In this document: positions 23,756 through 34,270 of the stretch, piece after piece
Numbering within the stretch: position 1 is the first letter of the stretch
Layout: every line of letters begins with the position of its first letter
Assembly (NCBI GenBank): GCA_039602395.1
Contig: JBCNJP010000006.1
Span: forward strand, 59,642,429 to 59,706,428
Length of the DNA stretch: 64,000 nucleotides
Direction: 5' to 3'
Origin: Deinandra increscens subsp. villosa
Lineage: Eukaryota > Streptophyta > Magnoliopsida > Asterales > Asteraceae
Made by a program: the position numbers and the translations under genes
Notes under the pieces: generated by a model
Databases searched by the model: none
The model's input: the letters and a program-made list of their open reading frames with translations, nothing else
Told to the model about the DNA's origin: nothing

Positions 23756-25692
23756 TGATGTGCGAATTTGGATATATAAAAATCAACAAGTTTTAAAAAG
23801 GTATCCAACCAAGTGACCAAACTACACACCAGGGCAGTGAACCCATCGTATGCAGTATAGTATTAGTAAGAACCGGATAACAATCCGTGGACGCGTGTGC
23901 AAACTCCCGATACTAGATCGTCGCTAATATCTAACCGATGAAAATGATTTTGAGAATTAATAATGTAAACGAAAGAAATTAAATAAGCAGATAAAACGAA
24001 CAGACAACTAAAACAAAAGATGGAAAAATCAGTCGGAGAAAAGTATCACCTAGATAAGAATCATCTAAACCCAATAAGACCCCTAGTTTGACTAATCAAC
24101 ACGATCACTATCCACTAATGATGGAAACCAAAATGAAATAGGACTATAGACACATCCTAAGCACTAAGGTAATCCTACTCGAAGTTCGGATAGAAAAACT
24201 ATGTAAAAATGCCCAATGGTATAATCAGCTTCGGTCAAAGCGGACTAAACGCACAAGTAAAAGGAAACCACAAGAAAAGTCTTTCTAAATGGCCCCTAAC
24301 GCATGCAATGATTCTGAAATGAATAGCCTAGGACCTAGAAAACTCTAAACACGAATAAGCGAGCTCGAATCTTATGGTCATAAGCACCAAAACTCACTAA
24401 ACAATGCGTAGCTATTTCCTAGTACATGAAATGAATTGGTCAACTCAATCTCATATAGATGCGCACAAATTCAGCCTCAAATCCATATCATATTATCATG
24501 TAGGAGGTCTCCGGATCATGCATTAATCAATAAACTTTAAAAAGTCAACCGATTAACGAATAAGCTAACCAATAAACGGTTGTAGATCTACAATCCACAT
24601 CAATTGACTCACATAATATGATAAAAACAGAAGCTAAACATGCATACATGTTCATCCAAAGCATCCAAATCAGAATCAAAGGGCAATTTCACATAATCAT
24701 GTCAAAAAGTCAAACTTTAAAGGTCAAACGGGTCAAGAATCATCAAATCTAGGTGAATACAAGGAAACTAGTCACTAAACATGATAAAACCACATAAAAA
24801 TCCCATCTTTAATAAGTTCATGAACAAAGAAATAAAGAAAAAAGATGAAGAAATCTAGCCTCTATGAGAAAACGAAAACCGAAGGGTTGAAAATCTTCAA
24901 AATTCGCATCCAAAAGCTTTAAACTTGATCTCTAATCTTTCCTTCAAGGTTCTAGATCTTGGAGAGAGTTTTTAGGGTTTTTCTAGAGGTTTATGGGGGT
25001 CTCGGATGCAAAAAACGGCGCCTGGAAGGCTTTTATATCGAAAAAAATAGGTCTGATGCAATCTGGTCGCGCACAGGAAGTTTCTGGGTCTTTTCTGGGC
25101 TGTCTCTGGTAGAATATAAAAGGCTGAAAACCCAGAATTTTACCACAAGGAGCTGCTAGGCCAATGGCTTGAACCCTGCTTGTTAAGCTGGAGGTCAGGG
25201 GTTCGATTCCCCTGACCAGCGAATTCTTTTTCCTGCCTTCTTCTAAAGCTGGGCTGCTTCTGGATTGGGCCTGAGCTGCTACTGCGGGCTGCGAAGTGCT
25301 GGGCCTCTGTGTTGTGGGCCGAGAATGGGGACTTGGGCTGCTGCTACTTTGTTTATTTATTTTTTTCATTTAAACACCCATAACTTTAGCATACGGACTC
25401 CGATTTCACTTCCGTAAATTGGGGTTTTCTTCTAAATTAACCACGCACCAACCAACCACCTAAAATTCAACAAATAAACACACTAATAAATATCACATTC
25501 TAATAATCTCAATTAAAAACACAATTTAAATGTGAAAATTATGTATTTCTCAAATATTAATCAAAAACCAAATCAAAAATCAATAATTCAAATATTAAAC
25601 AATTAAGCACCAATATTGATAATTTTAATTTAAAAGCTTATTTAAATGCGGGATTTTTATTTATTTATTTATGTACATGATGCTACGCATCA
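23756..25692 (-). repeat. 3' LTR of the Athila-type element (1,937 bp)
   Basis: On the plus strand it starts TGATGTGCGAATTTGG and ends ATGATGCTACGCATCA; as an LTR it is read on the minus strand. A polypurine tract abuts its U3 end at 25693-25705. Differences from the LTR at 39622-41557 are few: for example CGGATAACAATCCG against CGGATATCAATCCG, two extra bases in ATAATCAGCTTCGG, and one extra in ATTAACGAATAAGC. TATAAAAG lies at about 25037-25030. Confidence 0.85.
25152..25221 (+). other. tRNA-like sequence in LTR (Asn-GUU-type anticodon loop)
   Basis: It has an A-box-like TAGGCCAATGG and an anticodon arm CCTGC-TTGTTAA-GCTGG with GTT at the anticodon position. The T arm AGGGG-TTCGATT-CCCCT is perfect and contains a B box, GGTTCGATTCC. 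The segment ends GACCAGCG and is followed by a TTTT run. The acceptor stem pairs at only about five of seven positions and the D arm is short. It is antisense to retroelement transcription. Probably a decayed tRNA-derived sequence, not a working tRNA gene. Confidence 0.45.
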
Positions 25693-25705
25693 AACATCCC
25701 CACAC
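25693..25705 (-). other. Polypurine tract of the Athila-type element
   Basis: Read on the minus strand, GTGTGGGGATGTT lies directly upstream of the TGATGCG start of the LTR. This is where plus-strand synthesis would be primed. Confidence 0.55.
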
Positions 25706-27091
25706 TTAAACCTTGCTTGCCCTCAAGCAAAATCTCATGCAACACTTCCACAAGCCTATCGAAAACGCAACGTCCACCCAACCCAATGCAACTACTCAAG
25801 TCCACACGCACCCCCAAATCTCAAGATTTACACTTTTCAAAAGATTTATAATCCAACAAGCAATTATTATAATTATTTAAAAACATGGAAATGCCTACTA
25901 GCTAGACACACATGAAGGTTCAATCAAACAAGCATCATACCCCTCACAATGATCACTCAACTCGGTGAAATTTAGTTGATAGATGATTAAAAAGATCATC
26001 GATTTAAGTGGATCACTCAAGGCCAAACATGCATCCCATTATCATAGGCTTGTATTGAAATCACATCTCCACCAAATAACATAAAACCGAACATAAATCA
26101 AGAGGACTTTCAAAAGGGTTGTAATGTTAGGCTAGGGTTTAGGGTATGGAATGGGAATGTGAAAGTGGCGAAGTGCTTAGAAATCCGGAAAAGTCAATAA
26201 ACAAACTAAAAGAAAAACTATTTACATAAATAACTCCAAGTCGGGTAATTTTGACCCGAACACACAAACTAAGAAAAACTATTTTTTTTAGCTTTATCTT
26301 TGGTCTATGACCTCCAATAACGAGCGAGAATTTTCTGCATTTTTTTTTTCATTTTTTCTTTTCTTTTTTTTTTTTTTTTTTTTTTTTGCAATCTCATATG
26401 AATTCCTAGAATGGAGATTGAGTACTAGGAGAATCACACTTAATCACTATTTTTTTTTTTAAACTAAAAACAATACTTGATGTAAGTAACCAAAACAAAA
26501 TACACAAAGTCCTAAACTAATCCGGATTCTTCACACAAGGGTTTAAGAACAAAATAAAGGCTAATCAAAAGGCTAAATGGGTCAACAAGTGGGAAAATCA
26601 AACGAGAAGGGAAAAGGCTCAACGGGTTTTCTAAGGGATGATGTTTTAGGGTAGGAAAACTAATAAGATCAAAGAAAAAGGCTAAATCAAAAGGGTAATC
26701 CTAATGCCTCTATCATTTCTATGCCCAATTTTAGTTCATGATCTCGACGCGTATAAACAACACAAGTTCTAAAATGAAAGCGCATGATGGCATAACACTC
26801 AACCAAACGAAAGTGAGAACAATCATGTAATAAATAATGCAATTTAGGCTCAAATAACTCACGGAAACGGATGGATAAAGGCTACCGATATGATGCAAGT
26901 TATCAATCCCCCATCCGATAGTTTCACTAAGTAAAGCATCCCATTTATTGATTTATTTGAAAAACACTTACTTGGAAATACTTTTTCAAGATACTCGAAG
27001 AAAAGGTTTTGACTAGAGACAAGCATCGTATACATAGGCGAGCAAAACGTCACGAATTACATCAACGGGCCCACTTCCATGTGCAATAAGA
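25706..27091 (-). other. Non-coding 3' region of the Athila-type element
   Basis: No pol frame is present. A long T-rich run lies at about 26339-26387. A stem loop, TCCTAG-AATGGAGATTGAGTA-CTAGGA, lies at about 26404-26430, and its loop recurs in another hairpin at 37103-37137. The TSD of the nested chromovirus, TAAGA, is at 27087-27091. Confidence 0.6.
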
Positions 27092-29375
27092 TGTAACAAC
27101 CCGAATTCTACGATTTGTACTTTTCGTTAAATTTTTGTGTAAACTTAACTTGGGGTTTAATAGAAAACCTATATTTGCTAGAACATTGCATAAATAAGTT
27201 ATAATGTGAGGGTTACATGTGAAACTAGCCATATTATGTTAACAATTGCAAAGAGTTAGAAGTGGAGGGACTAAAGTTGCAAATTGTGCAAACTAGTCTA
27301 GTGAAAAAGCTGGAAACAAGGAGGAGATCGACATCTCCTCCTGTAGATCGAACCCAAAGCCTCCTCCACCTCTTGAACTCGAATTTCTGGCTCCCCCTCT
27401 TGAGACCTGCGATTTTATGCATGTGTGTGGATTTGGAAGGGAAATCCTTGTGTCCTACTATCTAATTGACCAAGTAAGTGTAACCCCCACCTTAATGCAT
27501 GTGTAGGAACTTGGAAATTGATGTGTAGATCATGAAATTGATGAGTTCTGGTTGCTATATGCTGAAATTGAGATGCTTGTACACATGTAGATATTGTATT
27601 AGGAGGGCTAGCCTCCCAATTTGGTGACTAGCCCATGAATTGCGAAAAACCCAAGTTGGGGGTTCCTAGACAATGAGATAAATTGTGTGTATATGTGAAT
27701 TTCCTGTGAACATTGTGTGTATCTACATGTATGAGACTTGAATCTCACTTAATAGAGGTGAGATGGTGACTAGCAAGCATGAAAACCAAGTTAGGACTAA
27801 TAACTTATATTATGCCTACCATGTGTTTGATGAAATGCTTGTGTGAAGACCCTTAGACTATAATTGAGTAAATTTCCATGAATTGTGGCTAGGAAATCAT
27901 AGAAAGCACGTGACAATGATCCCGTGATGAAACGGGTTGTATGTTAGTAAAGATCATGTAACGTTTGTACATATGCTTGAATGGTGAACTTGGTGTAGAT
28001 CGAGGTCTTACATGATGATAGAATTGTGAAATTGTTGATGTCACCATGATTGGGTGATATCTTGTAATTGATGCCATGGTTGTGAAATTCTTGTTATGAC
28101 TATGGTCTTAATTAGTTATTAATCATATAGGCAATCAAGGCTTCGAAGGAAGTAATCAAGCTCACGCTAGTGGTAGTGGAACGTCAAGCAATCGAGGTAA
28201 CGTACATTTTGTCGTTATACTAGTATGTTAGCAAGGTTGAGTAATTTGTTGTTGGTCCTTGACCATAGTGGCGGGGAAAAGTAAATTCCCACCTCATGGG
28301 AGAATAGATGGTTTCTCTCATAGTGGGGAGAGGGATATGGCATAGGCGATCATATTGGGTTGCCTTGTCCACACCCACCTAAAGACCCTAACTAATGGAC
28401 AACCGATACGAATATACTTTGAAGAGCTAATTGAGCCTTCGGTTGGCGGTAAAGGGGACTATATCGCATAAATGGGAATTCAAGCCTTAGTAAAGACATA
28501 GACTCCTTCGTTGGTTACACGTTTTCCTTATATTGAGAATCCTCTTTAATAATTGTTAAAATTTGTGTGATAGCCGAGGTTTGGGATATTTCCCACCATG
28601 TTGTATTGTGAACATGTCAAAGAGTGAATGCCCAATGTTTGGGTTCCCTTCTTAAGTCTTGGATATGTGGTTGGCATGATACGGTTCTTAATGGGTCAAA
28701 CGGGTAAGGTAAACGCAAAGTAATGAAGGTATTAGTCCATGACTAGTTATAAGAGTTCTAACCAGTTAGTAGAGCTCAATTCATGTGCTGGAACTTGAGT
28801 ACGGTGGGAAACATACCCGGGGTGACTTAGCAGAAAAAGGACCAAAACGGGGTACCAAGACTACAGGTACCACCGTAGCTTACGATGGCCACCGTAAGCT
28901 ACGGTGGCCCTGCAACCCTGGCACCCACCGTAGTACAGCACCTGGCCACCGTAAGGCTGCTGAAGCCACCGTAAGCTACGGTGGCCAGCGTAGCTTACGG
29001 TGGAGCAGTTTCAAATCAGAAATTTTGACTCCGTTTTAATGCTTACATGTCGTTCTAACTTCCCTAGATGTTACGTACTAATGGGACGTGATTAAACTGC
29101 AGGTAAAAACACCAATTAGCAACGGATCCCGTCGAACTCAAGTTGGACCGAACACTTGGACGCTATTGTTTTGATGAACTTAAAGCATTTTGGTTAACTT
29201 ACGGAAGTAACCGAATTCGAATTAACTTGTATTTTGAAACTCGTTATATTGTGTATGTGGTTGAAAATGCAAGACGTTATCATATTAACGAACACTTTTC
29301 AACGAAATTTTCTGGGACCACTTTTCAAGTTAAATATTTGTTAACGAAATAGTAAAAATAATTTGCGTTGTGACA
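27092..29375 (+). repeat. 5' LTR of Tekay-type element (2,284 bp)
   Basis: It starts TGTAACAACCCGAATTC and ends GCGTTGTGACA. It contains small open frames that are mirrored in the other LTR and have no domain. A cluster of short hairpins lies at 28870-29003. Confidence 0.93.
28870..29003 (+). repeat. Cluster of CCACCGTA/TACGGTGG hairpins in the 5' LTR
   Basis: There are four small stem loops: CCACCGTA-GCT-TACGATGG (28870-28888), GGCCACCGTA-AGC-TACGGTGGCC (28887-28909), GCCACCGTA-AGC-TACGGTGGC (28965-28985) and CCAGCGTA-GCT-TACGGTGG (28985-29003). Between them are broken copies such as CCACCGTAGTAC and CCACCGTAAGGC. The loops alternate between AGC and GCT. Confidence 0.85.
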
Positions 29376-29378
29376 AGT

Positions 29379-29392
29379 TGGTATCAGAGCCG
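29379..29392 (+). other. Primer-binding site (initiator tRNA-Met)
   Basis: TGGTATCAGAGCCG starts three bases after the LTR end. This is the usual plant LTR-retrotransposon site complementary to the 3' end of initiator tRNA-Met. A 400-bp leader follows before gag. Confidence 0.9.
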
Positions 29393-29794
29393 AGGTTTGA
29401 GGGATTCAAGTGTAATTTGACTCTTGAACTCAAACCCGTGCTCGAGATAATGGCCAAGTGTTCTGTTCGAGCTTCCGCGGAGATCCGGGTATGTGTTGAA
29501 TTTTTAAATGATGTATGATTATAATTCTAGTGTGTGCTATGGAAAGAAACTAAGGGTGCATAATTGATGCACCACTTGGTAATTTCAGATCGTGTACGGG
29601 GATGGTGAGTTGCACCGGAACCGAGGATACGGGAGACGCATGAATAGTTTAAAATGGGTTATGGGAGTTGCTATAAACCCGTAACCTTATGTGTGACACC
29701 CTTGGTAATGGCCAAGGGGAGTCCATAACAACCCTGCTCTAGGCAAGGGGAATTGATATATGAACTAACTGGTTGAATTAAACTCTGTAGTGTC

Positions 29795-30712
29795 ATGACG
29801 AACCAAGTTGGGGACGGCTTGACTGAGGAGCAGAGAAACGAGGCCCTTAACGCCCGAATTGCTGAAGAAGTCGGGAGGGCTATTGATGCCGCCCTCCCGG
29901 AATACGTGCACAAGATCCAAGAGGATCTTCTTAAGACCATGAATGAAAAATTTGATGAGCTAAAGGGGGTTCTTCTAAATCGAGGGGAGCCCGAAAAGAC
30001 AAAGAAACGTTGTTCTTTTAACAAGTTCATGGCTTGCAAACCCCCTCACTATTCGGGTGAGGTGGATCCTATTGCTTGCCATCGGTGGATCACCAACGTG
30101 GAGGGTGTATTCCGCCGGACCCATTGTGAAGAAGATGATCAAGTGAGTTATGCCACGGGTCTACTCCGGGACCGGGCGAAAGATTGGTGGGATGCAAAGG
30201 CCCAAGAAAAAGGGGACGTTGCAATTAATGCATTAACGTGGCCCGAATTCAAAGAGATCTTTACTGAACATCATTGCCCGAAGGCAATGGTGAACAAACT
30301 CAAGCAGGAGTTTCTCAAATTGGAGCAGACCGATGACCAAACGGTAGATCAAATCACGGGGATCTACCTTGATCGGGTCAGGTTCTGTGCGGATGTGTTG
30401 CCTACCGAAGGGGCAAGGATGTTCTTCTATAGGAACATGCTAAAGCCCAAGATTAAGGACTTTGTGCCCCTAACGAGTTTCAACACGGTGGAAGAAATGA
30501 TTAACGCTGCGAGGGCTCGGGAACTTGATATCACCCGAAGGGAAGAAACTCGTGAAAGGAGAGGGCCTAATGAGGCACAGTCAAACCCTCCAAAGAAGCA
30601 GAGAACGGGAGAATCTCCCAAAAAGAAGGAGTTCAAGGGGGAAACTCCAAATGCAAGATTTGTGGGAGGGGGCATCCGGGAGAGTGCCTCTTCAAAGATC
30701 GACCATGTTTGA
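29795..30712 (+). CDS. gag: Gag of Tekay-type element (frame ends early)
   Basis: Gag forms the virus-like particle and binds element RNA. The frame runs 305 codons from ATG 29795. The N-terminus is acidic and helical (EEQRNEALNARIAEEVGRA). The retrotransposon gag domain spans about residues 75-200, with KPPHYSGEVDPIACHRWI, a DRAKDWWDA core, ALTWPEFKEIF and TDDQTVDQITGIYLDRV. A Lys/Glu-rich linker follows. The frame then reads through the zinc-knuckle region in the wrong phase and stops at 30712. In the pol phase the same DNA shows cysteine-histidine knuckles. The phase change falls around a run of five G (about 30635-30645) and equals one base. Members of this clade normally make one Gag-Pol frame, so this is a one-base deletion or a homopolymer sequencing error. 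Confidence 0.85.
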   Translation: MTNQVGDGLTEEQRNEALNARIAEEVGRAIDAALPEYVHKIQEDLLKTMNEKFDELKGVLLNRGEPEKTKKRCSFNKFMACKPPHYSGEVDPIACHRWITNVEGVFRRTHCEEDDQVSYATGLLRDRAKDWWDAKAQEKGDVAINALTWPEFKEIFTEHHCPKAMVNKLKQEFLKLEQTDDQTVDQITGIYLDRVRFCADVLPTEGARMFFYRNMLKPKIKDFVPLTSFNTVEEMINAARARELDITRREETRERRGPNEAQSNPPKKQRTGESPKKKEFKGETPNARFVGGGIRESASSKIDHV

Positions 30713-33700
30713 ATTGTGGCAAAAAGGGCCACCTTGTCTCCAATTGCCCCTCTGAAGTAGTTAGATGCTTCAACTGCTATCAGACGGGTCATAAGAAGCC
30801 GAACTGCCCAAAATTGATGGGTGAAGGGTCAAGGACTGGAGGAAAAACTGAAATTCCGCGGGCCACCGGAAGGGCATTCCAGCTAACGGCCGATGAGGCC
30901 AAGATTGACCCCAACGTCGTGTCAGGTACTTTTCCGATTAATTCGTTGCCTGCACGTGTATTATTTGATACGGGTGCTAATAGGTCATTTGTCTCAATTG
31001 ATTTTGTTAAGCACCCTTCATTTGTGATTGAAAAACTGCATGTACCTTTAGAAGTAGAAGTTGCTAACGATAAATCTGTACTTGTTTATGATGTATGTCG
31101 GGGATGCACGATCACCATCAACGGGGAGGAATTCTCCATTAACCTCATCCCCATGGCTATGAGAGAGTTCAAGGTGGTGGTAGGTATGGATTGGCTATCC
31201 CGCCACCACGCGAGAGTGATATGTGATCACAAGACAATTGAACTCACGTCACCTACGGGAGACAAAGTCACCATACTGGGAGACAAAAGCGGAACTCCCA
31301 TAATATGCTCCATGCACAAAGCGAGAAAGTACATAAAAAAGGGATGCCGAGCCTTTTTAGCTATGGTGACCGACACAAGAGTACAAGGACCGGTAATAGA
31401 TGAGTTACCGGTAGTCCAAGAATTCAAAGATGTGTTCCCGGAAGAATTGCCGGGTATGCCTCCGGATAGAGATGTGGAATTCAGAATTGACCTAGTTCCG
31501 AATGCCAAGCCGGTAGCACGGGCACCATATCGGTTAGCGCCCCCAGAGTTGCAAGAACTTAATACCCAAATCCAAGAGTTGCTGGATAAGGGGTTTATTA
31601 GGCCGAGTATCTCACCATGGGGAGCCCCGGTTCTATTTGTAAAGAAGAAAGATGGGAGTATGCGGATGTGCATTGATTACCGGGAGTTAAACAAACTCAC
31701 GGTGAAAAATCGGTATCCCTTGCCCCGAATTGACGATCTATTTGATCAATTACAAGGGGCCAAATGGTTCTCCAAGATCGACTTGCGGTCAGGGTACCAT
31801 CAATTGAAGGTGAAGGAGGAGGACATCCCCAAGACGGCCTTTAGAACTCGCTATGGGCACTACGAATTTTGCGTGATGTCCTTTGGGTTAACAAACGCAC
31901 CGGCGGCCTTCATGGACTTAATGAACCGCGTGTGCAAACCCATGCTGAACAAATCGGTGATAGTCTTCATCGACGATATTTTGATCTACTCTCGGAGCGA
32001 GGCCGAGCATGCCAAGCATTTACGAGAGATACTTGAGAGACTAAGAGTTGAGAAGTTGTATGCCAAGTTCTCCAAATGTGCATTTTGGCTAAGAGAAGTG
32101 CAATTCTTGGGCCATGTAATTGGATCCGAGGGGATTAAGGTGGACCCGGCTAAAGTTGAAGCGGTAACATTATGGGAAGCCCCTAAGACTCCCACCGAGG
32201 TTAGGAGTTTCCTCGGGTTAGCAGGCTATTATCGGAGATTTATTCAAGATTTCTCGAAAATAGCCTTACCCTTGACGAAGCTGACTAAGAAAGAAACCAA
32301 GTTTGTATGGGGTACCGAGCAAGAGGAGGCATTTCGAAGCCTCAAACAAAAGCTTACTCAAGCCCCGGTGTTAACTCTGCCCGAGGGCAACGAGGACATG
32401 GTGGTTTATTCTGATGCGTCACAAATTGGCCTCGGATGTGTATTGATGCAACGAGGCAAGGTGATCGCGTATGCATCTCGGCAACTAAAGGTGCACGAGC
32501 AAAACTACCCTACGCATGACCTAGAGTTGGCGGCGGTAGTGTTTGCCTTGAAGATTTGGCGACATTATTTGTATGGGGCCAAATGCACTATCTTCACTGA
32601 TCACAAAAGCCTCAAGTACTTCTTCGACCAAAAGGACTTGAACATGAGGCAACGAAGATGGCTTGAGACGATCAAGGACTATGACTGCGAGATTCACTAT
32701 CACCCGGGCAAGGCTAATGTGGTAGCCGATGCCCTAAGCCGAAAGGGGGATTATGCGCCCATTAAAGTGAGATCTATGCAACTTGTGGTGACCTCTAACT
32801 TGATATTACGGATCAAGGAGGCCCAAATTGAAGCAGTCAAAGAAGAAAACTGGAAGAAAGAGCGGATTGTGGGCCAAGTAAAAGATCTAGTGGATGAAGA
32901 AAGGGGAATAAAGACCCGCTTCGGGCGAATTTGGGTTCCCAACTCATGTGACGTGAGGAATATGTTATTAGACGAAGCCCATAAGTCGCGGTACACGGTA
33001 CACCCGGGGGCAACAAAGATGTATAACGATTTAAAGGCCAATTATTGGTGGCCCGGGATGAAACGTGACATAGTCAAGTACGTCGAGAGATGCTTGACTT
33101 GTCTACAAGTCAAGGCTGAGCACCAAAGACCATACGGGAAGTTGCAACCCTTGGAAATTCCCGTGTGGAAATGGGAACATGTGACTATGGACTTGGTAAC
33201 CAAGCTGCCAAGAACGGCTAGAAACCACGACGCTATTTGGGTGATTGTGGACCGGCTGACCAAAAGTGCACACTTTCTCCCTATTCGAGAGAAGACCTCA
33301 TCGGAGAAACTGGCCGATATTTATATTGACGAAATTGTGTCTCGCCACGGGGTGCCGGTTTCCATGGTATCGGACCGGGACACCCGGTTCACATCGGAAT
33401 TTTGGCAAGGGTTCCAAGAGGAAATGGGGTCTAGATTACACCTCAGTACGGCATATCACCCCCAAACCGACGGCCAAAGCGAGAGGACCATCCAAACGTT
33501 GGAAGACATGCTTCGGGCATGTGTTATTGATTTCGGGGGAAATTGGGACCGACACTTGCCGCTCGTAGAATTTGCCTACAATAATAGTTATCACTCGAGT
33601 ATTGGGATGCCTCCGTTCGAGATGTTGTACGGTAGAAAGTGCCGAACACCCGTATGCTGGGGTGAAGTGGGCCAACGCGAGCTAAGTAGCCGCGAGGTGG

Positions 33701-34230
33701 TTCGGGAAACGTCGGCCAAGATCGACATCGTGAGGGCACGACTAAAAGCCGCCCAAGATAGACAAAAATCTTATGCGGACAAGAGAAGGAGACCAATAGA
33801 GTTCAAAGAGGGAGACTACGTCATGTTAAAGGTCTCCCCGTGGAAGGGTGTAATTCGGTTTAGGAAGCGAGGCAAGCTAAGTCCTCGATTCATTGGACCA
33901 TTTAAAATCCTTGCGCGGGTAGGCAAGGTAGCGTACCAATTGGAGTTGCCGGATGAGCTAAGCGGCATTCATAATACGTTCCATGTGTCCTATTTGAGGA
34001 AGTGTCTGGCCGACGAGAGCGCCTATGTGCCACTCGATGATTTAGTGATTGATGATAAGCTTAACTATGTCGAGAGGCCTATTGCGATTCTCGACCGTAA
34101 GTTTAAGCGGCTGAGGAACAAAGAAGTGAACCAAGTGAAGGTTCAATGGGAGCATAGGAAAGGGTCAGATTTAACTTGGGAGTCCGAAGAAGAAATGCAA
34201 CGCTACTATCCCCACTTATTTGGTATGTGA
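30709..34230 (+). CDS. pol: Pol polyprotein of Tekay-type chromovirus
   Basis: An open frame of 1,173 codons with no ATG of its own; 30709 is only where the open frame is counted from. Domains in order: CCHC zinc knuckles (CGKKGHLVSNC, then CFNCYQTGHKKPNC), aspartic protease (LFDTGA about 85-90), reverse transcriptase (about 280-460, CIDYRELNKLTVKNRYPLPR and the catalytic FIDDIL at about 420-425), RNase H (VVYSDASQIGLGCVL, THDLELAAVV, FTDHKSLKYF), integrase (HKSRYTVHPG zinc finger with CLTC; DDE core with MDLVTKLP and MVSDRDTRF; AYHPQTDGQSERTIQTLEDM) and a C-terminal chromodomain-like end (VKVQWEHRKGSDLTWESEEEM). All catalytic motifs look intact. Its expression depends on the gag phase problem described for gag. 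Confidence 0.93.
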   Translation: MNCGKKGHLVSNCPSEVVRCFNCYQTGHKKPNCPKLMGEGSRTGGKTEIPRATGRAFQLTADEAKIDPNVVSGTFPINSLPARVLFDTGANRSFVSIDFVKHPSFVIEKLHVPLEVEVANDKSVLVYDVCRGCTITINGEEFSINLIPMAMREFKVVVGMDWLSRHHARVICDHKTIELTSPTGDKVTILGDKSGTPIICSMHKARKYIKKGCRAFLAMVTDTRVQGPVIDELPVVQEFKDVFPEELPGMPPDRDVEFRIDLVPNAKPVARAPYRLAPPELQELNTQIQELLDKGFIRPSISPWGAPVLFVKKKDGSMRMCIDYRELNKLTVKNRYPLPRIDDLFDQLQGAKWFSKIDLRSGYHQLKVKEEDIPKTAFRTRYGHYEFCVMSFGLTNAPAAFMDLMNRVCKPMLNKSVIVFIDDILIYSRSEAEHAKHLREILERLRVEKLYAKFSKCAFWLREVQFLGHVIGSEGIKVDPAKVEAVTLWEAPKTPTEVRSFLGLAGYYRRFIQDFSKIALPLTKLTKKETKFVWGTEQEEAFRSLKQKLTQAPVLTLPEGNEDMVVYSDASQIGLGCVLMQRGKVIAYASRQLKVHEQNYPTHDLELAAVVFALKIWRHYLYGAKCTIFTDHKSLKYFFDQKDLNMRQRRWLETIKDYDCEIHYHPGKANVVADALSRKGDYAPIKVRSMQLVVTSNLILRIKEAQIEAVKEENWKKERIVGQVKDLVDEERGIKTRFGRIWVPNSCDVRNMLLDEAHKSRYTVHPGATKMYNDLKANYWWPGMKRDIVKYVERCLTCLQVKAEHQRPYGKLQPLEIPVWKWEHVTMDLVTKLPRTARNHDAIWVIVDRLTKSAHFLPIREKTSSEKLADIYIDEIVSRHGVPVSMVSDRDTRFTSEFWQGFQEEMGSRLHLSTAYHPQTDGQSERTIQTLEDMLRACVIDFGGNWDRHLPLVEFAYNNSYHSSIGMPPFEMLYGRKCRTPVCWGEVGQRELSSREVVRETSAKIDIVRARLKAAQDRQKSYADKRRRPIEFKEGDYVMLKVSPWKGVIRFRKRGKLSPRFIGPFKILARVGKVAYQLELPDELSGIHNTFHVSYLRKCLADESAYVPLDDLVIDDKLNYVERPIAILDRKFKRLRNKEVNQVKVQWEHRKGSDLTWESEEEMQRYYPHLFGM

Positions 34231-34256
34231 CTGTTTCGGGGACGAAACCCCTTTTT

Positions 34257-34269
34257 AAGGGGGGTGGAG
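34257..34269 (+). other. Polypurine tract of Tekay-type element
   Basis: AAGGGGGGTGGAG lies immediately before the 3' LTR start (TGTAACAACC). It is the priming site for plus-strand synthesis. Confidence 0.85.
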
Positions 34270-34270
34270 T

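Noticed and set aside
23700..23800. LTR palindrome as a pure assembly fold-back
   Set aside because: The two arms are not exact mirror copies: the left spacer is three T shorter, there are single-base differences, and the outer U3 is diverged. A simple fold-back artefact would be identical. It should still be checked with reads.
25152..25221. Functional tRNA-Asn gene
   Set aside because: The acceptor stem has mismatches and the D arm is too short for a standard tRNA, so I call it tRNA-like only.
28870..29003. Spaced CCACCGTA repeats as a CRISPR array
   Set aside because: Plant nuclear DNA, irregular spacing, repeats inverted against each other, and inside an LTR.
30635..30645. GGGAAAC-like heptamer near the gag/pol phase change, as a programmed -1 frameshift site
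   Set aside because: The word is present but its phase relative to the gag codons is wrong for the X XXY YYZ rule, and this clade normally has one Gag-Pol frame. A base deletion or sequencing error is simpler.
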